NCBI RefSeq assembly: GCF_004352845.1
Contig: NZ_SJRX01000001.1
Coordinates: forward strand, 930,001-994,000
From: Luteimonas terricola
GTDB lineage: Bacteria > Pseudomonadota > Gammaproteobacteria > Xanthomonadales > Xanthomonadaceae
DNA: 64,000 nucleotides
Direction of reading: 5' to 3'
Under the pieces are notes generated by a model. The model was not told the origin of the DNA, did not search any database, and saw only the letters and a list, made by a program, of their open reading frames with translations. Positions within the stretch are counted from its first letter, which is position 1. Every line of letters starts with the position of its first letter. Below, in pieces: positions 58,003 to 64,000 of this stretch. Position numbers and translations under genes: made by a program.

Positions 58003-59712
58003 ATGCCACACCACACCGAGCTCATCGCGATCCTGACGGTCGGCTTCGTGCTGGCCTACGTGCTGGGCCTGGCGGCCCACCGGCTGCGCCTGTCGCCGCT
58101 GGTGGGTTACCTGGTGGCGGGCATCATCGCCGGGCCATTCACGCCCGGCTTCGTTGGCGACCAGGAGCTGGCGCCGCAGCTGGCCGAGATCGGCGTGATC
58201 CTGCTGATGTTCGGCGTCGGCCTGCACTTCTCGATCCGCGACCTGATGGCGGTGAAGTCGATCGCCATCCCCGGCGCGGTGGTGCAGATCACCGTCGCCA
58301 CCCTGCTTGGCTGGGGCCTGTCCGCGCTGCTCGGCTGGCCGACGCTGCACGGCATCGTGTTCGGCTTTTCGCTGGCCACGGCCAGTACCGTGGTGCTGCT
58401 GCGGGCGATGGAGCAGCGTCGGCTGCTGGAGACCACGCGCGGGCGGATCGCGGTCGGCTGGCTGATCGTCGAGGACCTGGCCTGCGTCATCGCCCTGGTG
58501 CTGATGCCGGCGGTGGCCAGCGTGTACGGCAGCGCGGCCGGCGAGCCGGTCGGGACCGGCACGCTGCTGGTTGCCATCGGCAAGACCCTGGTGCAGGTGG
58601 CGCTGTTCGTGGCGGTGATGCTGCTGGTCGGGCGGCGGGTGATCCCGTGGATGCTGGAGCGCACCGCGGGCACCGGCTCACGCGAGCTGTTCACGCTCGC
58701 GGTGCTGTCGATCGCGCTGGGCATCGCGCTGGGCTCGGCGGAACTGTTCGGGGTGTCGTTCGCGCTGGGCGCGTTCTTCGCCGGCATGCTGCTCAACGAG
58801 TCCGAACTCAGCCACAAGGCGGCGCAGGACTCGCTGCCGATGCGCGACGCGTTCGCCGTGCTGTTCTTCGTCTCGGTGGGCATGCTGTTCGACCCCATGA
58901 TCCTGGTGCGCGAGCCGCTGCTGGTGCTGGCCACCACCTTCATCATCATGTTCGGCAAATCGGCGGCGGCCTACCTGATCGTGCGCGCCTTCGGACACCC
59001 GAAATCGACGGCGCTGACGATTTCGGCAAGCCTGGCGCAGATCGGCGAGTTCGCCTTCATCATCGCGGCGCTGGGCGTGACGCTCGGGATCCTGCCGGAG
59101 GAAGGCCAGGACCTGGTGCTGGCCGGCGCGCTGATCTCGATCATGCTCAACCCGGTGTCCTTCGGCGTGGTCGACCGCTGGCTGGCGCGGCAGGACGCGA
59201 AGGCCACCGCCGAAGCCGCCAGCGCCACCGCGCGTGAAGTGGCCGCCGACGCCGCCAGCCACCATCTTCCGGAGTCGCTGTCGGGCCACGCCATCGTGAT
59301 CGGTTACGGCCGCGTCGGCCGGCAGCTGGCGATCCTGCTGGCCGCTCGCGGGGTGCCGCTGGTGGTGATCGAGGACGACGCGGACCTCGTCGAAACCGCC
59401 CGCGCGCAGGGACTGCATGCGGTGCGCGGCAATGCGGCGTCGGAGGCGGTGATGCTGGAGGCCGCGCCCGATCGCGCCGCGTTGGCGGTGTTCGCGATTC
59501 CCAACGCGCTGGAGGCGGGCGAAACGATCGCCCGGCTCAAGGCCGTGAACCCCGCGATCACCGTGCTCGCACGCGCGCACAGCGACGCCGAGGTGAAGCA
59601 CCTGCTGGAGCACGGCGCCGACGGCGCGGTGCTGGCGGAGCGCGAACTGGCCTATTCGCTGGCGGAAATGGTGATGGCGACGCCGCCCTACCGCCCCGCA
59701 CGGACTACCTGA
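58003..59712 (+). CDS. ybaL: CPA2 cation:proton antiporter with NAD-binding domain (YbaL/KefB-like)
   Basis: 569 residues. Twelve or more membrane helices (LSPLVGYLVAGIIAGPFTPGF, LMFGVGLHFSIRDLMAVKS, GWLIVEDLACVIALVLMPA; the VEDL carries the transport Asp) then a TrkA-N/RCK domain (about 427-545, AIVIGYGRVGRQLAILLAARGVPLVVIEDD). YbaL is inferred from the sequence SFALGAFFAGMLLNESELSHKAA. Exchanges K+ or Na+ for protons under redox or NAD(H) control. ATG at 58003. Confidence 0.9.
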   Translation: MPHHTELIAILTVGFVLAYVLGLAAHRLRLSPLVGYLVAGIIAGPFTPGFVGDQELAPQLAEIGVILLMFGVGLHFSIRDLMAVKSIAIPGAVVQITVATLLGWGLSALLGWPTLHGIVFGFSLATASTVVLLRAMEQRRLLETTRGRIAVGWLIVEDLACVIALVLMPAVASVYGSAAGEPVGTGTLLVAIGKTLVQVALFVAVMLLVGRRVIPWMLERTAGTGSRELFTLAVLSIALGIALGSAELFGVSFALGAFFAGMLLNESELSHKAAQDSLPMRDAFAVLFFVSVGMLFDPMILVREPLLVLATTFIIMFGKSAAAYLIVRAFGHPKSTALTISASLAQIGEFAFIIAALGVTLGILPEEGQDLVLAGALISIMLNPVSFGVVDRWLARQDAKATAEAASATAREVAADAASHHLPESLSGHAIVIGYGRVGRQLAILLAARGVPLVVIEDDADLVETARAQGLHAVRGNAASEAVMLEAAPDRAALAVFAIPNALEAGETIARLKAVNPAITVLARAHSDAEVKHLLEHGADGAVLAERELAYSLAEMVMATPPYRPARTT

Positions 59713-59739
59713 CTTCGAGACCGGCCTGCCTGGGGCGCC

Positions 59740-59776
59740 GCGACCGGATTCCCGCAAGGTCGCAAGTTCCGGTCGC
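59740..59776. terminator. Convergent-gene hairpin between ybaL and clpB
   Basis: Arms GCGACCGGA / TCCGGTCGC (nine bases, perfect) with a 19-base loop. It lies in the 78-base gap where two transcripts converge. No T tract, so Rho-independent action is uncertain. Confidence 0.4.
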
Positions 59777-59790
59777 AGCTGCAGCTGCTG

Positions 59791-62382
59791 CTACGGGTGC
59801 TGTGGGATGAAGGCGAGCTTGCCGCCCTCGGCGTCCACCTTCACGGTGTCGCCCTGGCCGAACTCACCGGCCAGGATCTTCTGCGCCAGCGGATTCTCCA
59901 GCTCCTGCTGGATCGCGCGCTTCAGCGGCCTTGCGCCATACACCGGGTCGAAGCCGACGTTGCCGAGCAGCGCGAACGCGGCATCGCTGACTTCGATGCG
60001 AATGCCCCGCTCACCCAGCCGCTTCTCCAGCCCGCGCATCTGGATCCGCGCGATCTCCCGGATCTGCACCTTGTCCAGCGGATGGAAGACGACGATGTCG
60101 TCCAACCGGTTGATGAACTCCGGCCGGAAGTGCGACTGCACCACCGCCATCACGCCCGCCTTCATCTGCGTATAGGCCTCCGGCGAGCCGTCGCCGTCCA
60201 GCTCCTGGATCATCTGGCTGCCGAGGTTCGAGGTCATCACGATCACGGTGTTGCGGAAGTCCACCGTGCGCCCCTGGCCATCGGTCAGGCGGCCGTCGTC
60301 GAGCACCTGCAGCAGGATGTTGAACACGTCCGGATGCGCCTTCTCGACCTCGTCGAGCAGGATCACGCTGTACGGCCGCCGGCGCACGGCTTCGGTCAGA
60401 TAGCCGCCCTCCTCGTAACCCACGTAACCCGGAGGCGCACCCACCAGGCGCGACACGGAGTGCTTCTCCATGAATTCGCTCATGTCGATGCGCACCATCG
60501 CGTCGGCGCTGTCGAACAGGAACTCGGCCAGCGCCTTGCACAGCTCGGTCTTGCCCACGCCGGTCGGCCCAAGGAACAGGAACGAACCGCTGGGCCGGTC
60601 GGGATCGCTCAGCCCGGCGCGCGAGCGACGCACGGCGTCGGACACCACCTTCACCGCCTCGTCCTGGCCGACCACGCGCGCGTGCAGGTGCTCTTCCATG
60701 CGCAGCAGCTTGTCGCGCTCGCCCTCCAGCATCCGGTTCACCGGGATTCCGGTCCAGCGGCTGACCACCTCGGCGATCTCCTCGGCGGTCACCCGATCCT
60801 GCAGCAGGGTGAAGCCGCGGGTCTCCGCCTCCTGCGCGGCGCTCGCCTGCTTTTCGAGTTCGGGCAGCCGGCCGTACTGGATCTCGCTCATCTTCGCGAA
60901 GTCCTGCCGGCGCTGCGCGGCCTCGAGCTCGAGCTTGGCGGCCTCGATCTGCTCCTTGACCTTCGTCGCGCCCTGCACCGTGGCCTTCTCGGCCTTCCAC
61001 ACTTCTTCCAGGTCGTTGTACTCGCGCTCCAGCGTCTCGATCTCGGCTTCCAGGTCGGCCAGGCGCTGCTTCGACTCGGCGTCCTTCTCCTTCTTCAGCG
61101 CCTCGCGCTGGATCTTGAGCTGGATCAGGCGCCGCTCCTTGCGGTCGAGTTCCTCGGGCTTGGAGTCGATCTCCATGCGGATGCGGCTCGCCGCCTCGTC
61201 CATCAGGTCGATGGCCTTGTCCGGCAGCTTGCGGTCGGCGATGTAGCGGTGCGACAGCGTCGCCGCGGCCACGATCGCGGGATCGGTGATCTCGACGCCG
61301 TGGTGCACCGCGTACTTCTCCTTCAGCCCGCGCAGGATCGCGATCGTGTCCTCCACGCTCGGCTCGCCCACGAACACCTTCTGGAAGCGCCGCTCCAGCG
61401 CCGCGTCCTTCTCCACGTATTTGCGGTACTCGTCGAGCGTGGTCGCGCCGATGCAGTGCAGCTCGCCGCGCGCCAGCGCCGGCTTGAGCATGTTGCCGGC
61501 GTCCATCGAGCCTTCCGCCTTGCCCGCGCCCACCATCGTGTGCAGCTCGTCGATGAACAGGATGATCTGGCCCTCGTTCTTGGCCAGGTCGTTCAACACC
61601 GCCTTCAGCCGCTCCTCGAACTCGCCGCGGTACTTGGCCCCGGCGATCAGCGCGCCCATGTCCAGCGACAGCACGCGCTTGCCGCGCAGGCCCTCGGGCA
61701 CCTCGTTGTTGACGATGCGCTGCGCCAGGCCCTCGACGATCGCGGTCTTGCCCACGCCGGGCTCGCCGATCAGCACCGGATTGTTCTTGGTGCGCCGCTG
61801 CAGCACCTGGATGGTGCGGCGGATCTCCTCGTCGCGGCCGATCACCGGATCGAGCTTGCCGATCTCGCTGCGCGCGGTCAGGTCGATGGTGTATTTCTCC
61901 AGCGCCTGGCGCGCCTCCTCGGCGCTCGCATCGCTCACCTTCTCGCCGCCGCGCATGGCCTCGATCGCCGCTTCCAGCCGCGCCTTGTCCGCACCCGCGG
62001 CCTTGAGCGCGCGGCCGGCGTCGCCGCCGTCATCGAGCGCCGCCAGCAGGAACAGCTCCGACGCGATGAACGCATCGCCGCGCTGCTGCGCCAGCTTGTC
62101 GGTGTGGTTCAGCAACCGGCCCAGGTCGTTGCCAAGCGAGACCTGGCCCGCCTGGCCGGAGACCTTTGGCAGCGTCTCCAGGATCTCGCCCAGGCGCTCG
62201 CGCAGCAGCGGCACATTCACGCCCGACTGCGCCAGCAGCGGCCCGCTTCCGCCGCCCTGCTGGTCGAGCAGGGCCGCCAGCACGTGGGCCGGTTCGATGA
62301 GGTTGTGGTCGCGGCCCACGGCCAGCGACTGCGCGTCGGCCAGCGCCTGCTGGAACCGCGAGGTGAGCTTGTCCATTCGCAT
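59791..62382 (-). CDS. clpB: ClpB, protein-disaggregating AAA+ chaperone
   Basis: 863 residues. N-terminal repeat domain, first AAA ([37 protein letters not shown]), the long middle coiled coil (about 400-525, [20 protein letters not shown]), second AAA ([41 protein letters not shown]), C-terminal sensor ([20 protein letters not shown]). Works with DnaK to rescue aggregates. Sigma-32-type promoter upstream not identified. ATG at 62382 gives [10 protein letters not shown]; the ATG two codons later is equally possible. Confidence 0.97.
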   Translation of the reverse strand: MRMDKLTSRFQQALADAQSLAVGRDHNLIEPAHVLAALLDQQGGGSGPLLAQSGVNVPLLRERLGEILETLPKVSGQAGQVSLGNDLGRLLNHTDKLAQQRGDAFIASELFLLAALDDGGDAGRALKAAGADKARLEAAIEAMRGGEKVSDASAEEARQALEKYTIDLTARSEIGKLDPVIGRDEEIRRTIQVLQRRTKNNPVLIGEPGVGKTAIVEGLAQRIVNNEVPEGLRGKRVLSLDMGALIAGAKYRGEFEERLKAVLNDLAKNEGQIILFIDELHTMVGAGKAEGSMDAGNMLKPALARGELHCIGATTLDEYRKYVEKDAALERRFQKVFVGEPSVEDTIAILRGLKEKYAVHHGVEITDPAIVAAATLSHRYIADRKLPDKAIDLMDEAASRIRMEIDSKPEELDRKERRLIQLKIQREALKKEKDAESKQRLADLEAEIETLEREYNDLEEVWKAEKATVQGATKVKEQIEAAKLELEAAQRRQDFAKMSEIQYGRLPELEKQASAAQEAETRGFTLLQDRVTAEEIAEVVSRWTGIPVNRMLEGERDKLLRMEEHLHARVVGQDEAVKVVSDAVRRSRAGLSDPDRPSGSFLFLGPTGVGKTELCKALAEFLFDSADAMVRIDMSEFMEKHSVSRLVGAPPGYVGYEEGGYLTEAVRRRPYSVILLDEVEKAHPDVFNILLQVLDDGRLTDGQGRTVDFRNTVIVMTSNLGSQMIQELDGDGSPEAYTQMKAGVMAVVQSHFRPEFINRLDDIVVFHPLDKVQIREIARIQMRGLEKRLGERGIRIEVSDAAFALLGNVGFDPVYGARPLKRAIQQELENPLAQKILAGEFGQGDTVKVDAEGGKLAFIPQHP

Positions 62383-62474
62383 GGTGATGCCTCGATCCGG
62401 GAGCCGGAAGGTCCGGCAACATCGAAGAAATGCGGCTCCCCAAGCCCCGATTCAAGCCGCCCGACGCCGACCCT

Positions 62475-62496
62475 CTTCCCCCGCCTGCGGGGGAAG
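62475..62496. repeat. Palindromic repeat copy C (clpB-otsB gap)
   Basis: CTTCCCCCGC, loop CT, GCGGGGGAAG, ten-base perfect arms. Third member of the family of 37792 and 51773. The 191-base gap has no other feature I can support; clpB and otsB diverge here, so it sits upstream of both, not at a 3' end. Confidence 0.75.
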
Positions 62497-62573
62497 ATGC
62501 TCGAAGGGCAGAGGGGGCGAGCCCGCGGGACCGTCCCGCACCTTTCAAAACACTCACATCCCCTTGCCGCACA

Positions 62574-63341
62574 ATGCCCCGCATGGCCGCCGAGACCCCC
62601 GTGCTCCCGCCGCCACCCCCGATCGACGACAGCTGCGCGCTGTTCCTCGATGTGGATGGCACCCTGCTGGACTTCGCGCCCAGCCCCGACGAGGTCAGCG
62701 TCCCCGGCCACCTGCGCGAAGCCCTGCGCGCGTTGCACAGACGGCTGGACGGCGCCGTGGCCCTGGTCAGCGGCCGCTCGCTGGCCACGCTCGACACCCT
62801 GCTCGCACCGCATGTGATGCCTGCCGCCGGCCTGCACGGACTCGAACGCCGGCACGGGCGCCGCGGCCACCGCGCCCCGCGCGCGCCCGCGGCCCTGGCC
62901 CTGGTGCGCACCGAGGCCGAGCGCGTCGCCGCCCGCCATCCCGGCGCCATCGTCGAGGACAAGGGCGCAGCGCTCGCACTGCACTGGCGCGCGGCACCCC
63001 AGGCCAGCGGCGAGCTGCAGGCCTTCGCCATCGCCGCCCTGCCGCGCCTGCCCGGCTACCGCCTGCAGCCCGGCAACGACGTGCTCGAACTGCGTCCTGC
63101 CGAGCACAAGGGCGGTCGCGCCGACAAGGGCGCGGCCATCCTGGCCTTCATGGACGAAGCGCCGTTCGCCGGCCGCCGCCCGGTGTTCGCCGGCGACGAC
63201 ATCACCGACGAAGCCGGCTTCGCCGCCGTCAACGCCCGCGACGGCGTCAGCGTACTGGTCGGCCTTCCACGCGAAAGCGCCGCGCACTTCGCACTGGCCG
63301 GCCCGGCCGCAGTCCACGCCTGGATCGGCGCGCAGGCATGA
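62574..63341 (+). CDS. otsB: OtsB, trehalose-6-phosphate phosphatase
   Basis: 255-residue HAD phosphatase. Catalytic aspartates in [13 protein letters not shown] (D-x-D), then [18 protein letters not shown], the lysine in [20 protein letters not shown] and [15 protein letters not shown] (third motif). Removes phosphate from trehalose-6-phosphate. ATG at 62574 or three codons later. Overlaps the next gene by four bases (ATGA). Confidence 0.95.
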   Translation: MPRMAAETPVLPPPPPIDDSCALFLDVDGTLLDFAPSPDEVSVPGHLREALRALHRRLDGAVALVSGRSLATLDTLLAPHVMPAAGLHGLERRHGRRGHRAPRAPAALALVRTEAERVAARHPGAIVEDKGAALALHWRAAPQASGELQAFAIAALPRLPGYRLQPGNDVLELRPAEHKGGRADKGAAILAFMDEAPFAGRRPVFAGDDITDEAGFAAVNARDGVSVLVGLPRESAAHFALAGPAAVHAWIGAQA

Positions 63342-64000
63342 GCACCGCCAGCCTCGAGCTCGGACTGATCGGCAACGGCAGCGTGGCCGCCCTGGTCGAC
63401 GCCCGCGCGCGCGTGTCCTGGTGCTGCATCCCCGCCTTCGACGGCGACCCGGCCTTCTGCGCCCTGCTCTCGCCGAAGATCGGCGGCGGCGACTACGCCA
63501 TCGAGCTCGAGGATTTCGAAAGCGCCGAGCAGTCCTACATCAAGAACACCGCCGTGCTGCGCACCGTGCTGCACGACCGCCACGGCGGCGCGGTCGAGAT
63601 CACCGACTTCATGCCGCGCTGGCGCCAGCACGGCCGTTTCTACCGCCCGGTGATGCTGGTCCGCCGGCTGCGCCCGCTCACCGGCCGGCCGCGCGTGCGC
63701 GTGGTGCTGCGGCCGCTGGCGAACTACGGCGCCGACGTGCCCGAGCAGACCTGGGGCAGCAACCACATCCGCTACCTGCTGCCCGGCTTCACCCTGCGCC
63801 TGACCAGCGACGTGCCGGTGCGCCTGGTGCGCGAGTCGCTGCCCTTCGAACTCGACGGCGAGCGCCACCTGGTGCTCGGCCCCGACGAAACCCTCACCAC
63901 CTCCGTACCCGGCTTCGCCCGCAACGCCGAACGCCTCACGCTCGACTACTGGCGCGAATGGGCGCGCTACCTGTCGATCCCGCTGGAATGGCAGGACGCC
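63338..64000 (+). CDS. GH15-family glycoside hydrolase (glucoamylase/trehalase-like), N-terminal 221 residues
   Basis: The gene runs off the right edge after 221 codons. The start [47 protein letters not shown] is the typical N-terminal beta-sandwich of bacterial GH15 enzymes; [22 protein letters not shown] continues it. The (alpha/alpha)6 catalytic domain with the acidic pair lies outside. Coupling to otsB suggests a link to trehalose; in xanthomonads this slot commonly precedes otsA. Start ATG at 63338 overlaps the otsB stop. Confidence 0.9.
   Translation, partial: MSTASLELGLIGNGSVAALVDARARVSWCCIPAFDGDPAFCALLSPKIGGGDYAIELEDFESAEQSYIKNTAVLRTVLHDRHGGAVEITDFMPRWRQHGRFYRPVMLVRRLRPLTGRPRVRVVLRPLANYGADVPEQTWGSNHIRYLLPGFTLRLTSDVPVRLVRESLPFELDGERHLVLGPDETLTTSVPGFARNAERLTLDYWREWARYLSIPLEWQDA

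Noticed and set aside
55399-58350. 983-codon minus-strand frame
   Set aside because: Antisense to the TonB-dependent receptor.
59797-62817. 1006-codon plus-strand frame
   Set aside because: Antisense to clpB and into otsB. ClpB motifs are clear on the minus strand.

Overview
The window is chromosomal DNA from a high-GC gammaproteobacterium. Gene content and order point to the Xanthomonadaceae (Lysobacter/Luteimonas-like): gshB faces a pilG-H-I-J-chpA cluster, yebC-ruvC-ruvA-kup and ruvB lie close to ybgC-tolQRAB-pal-cpoB-queE-queC, and otsB overlaps a GH15 gene. The family assignment is inference from remembered synteny, not a database result. Coding density is very high, most genes are in tight or overlapping operons, and there is no CRISPR array, integrase, transposase or prophage.

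Layout. 1-8.4 kb (minus strand): Pil-Chp twitching-motility chemosensory operon pilG-pilH-pilI-pilJ-chpA, with chpA cut by the left edge and carrying a pentapeptide minisatellite. 8.5-10.4 kb: gshB and a TonB-like gene. 10.4-16.3 kb (minus): mrcB (PBP1B) and an overlapping TPR lipoprotein, probably the LpoP activator, then a YoaA/DinG helicase and tsaB. 16.4-22.7 kb: a two-domain glycosyltransferase, a membrane-anchored repeat protein, relA and a small exported protein. 22.7-29.6 kb: hrpA, dps, recQ and tRNA-Lys. 29.7-37.8 kb (minus): ruvB, ybgC-tolQ-tolR-tolA-tolB-pal-cpoB, queE and queC. 37.8-42.5 kb (minus): a complete periplasmic nitrate reductase operon napEFDABC. 42.8-46.6 kb (minus): yebC, ruvC, ruvA, kup. 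46.8-53 kb: hydrolase, acetyltransferase, aspS, an MFS transporter, an FmdB zinc ribbon, a lipoprotein and a universal stress protein. 53-53.5 kb: gene-free mosaic of inverted repeats. 53.5-64 kb: an ABC-F ATPase, a TonB-dependent receptor, a KefB/YbaL-type antiporter, clpB, otsB and a GH15 enzyme running off the right edge.

How the genes work together. PilJ-PilI-ChpA-PilG/PilH form a complete signalling path to type IV pili. The Tol-Pal block maintains the envelope during division. ChpA, PBP1B/LpoP and CpoB all sit in or act on the envelope. Nap passes electrons from quinol through NapC and NapB to NapA, and NapB here has a lipobox, so it may be membrane-anchored. OtsB and the GH15 protein belong to trehalose metabolism.

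Most interesting signals: the (LEAER)n 15-bp minisatellite with a 240-bp higher-order duplication inside chpA; the probable lpoP partner overlapping mrcB; the lipobox in NapB; two families of dispersed intergenic repeats (a GC palindrome in three gaps and a 29-bp core repeated at 27.5 and 53.1-53.2 kb inside interlocked inverted repeats); and two -10-like boxes placed so close to start codons that the mRNAs could be leaderless. Long open frames antisense to almost every gene are GC-skew shadows and are not annotated.
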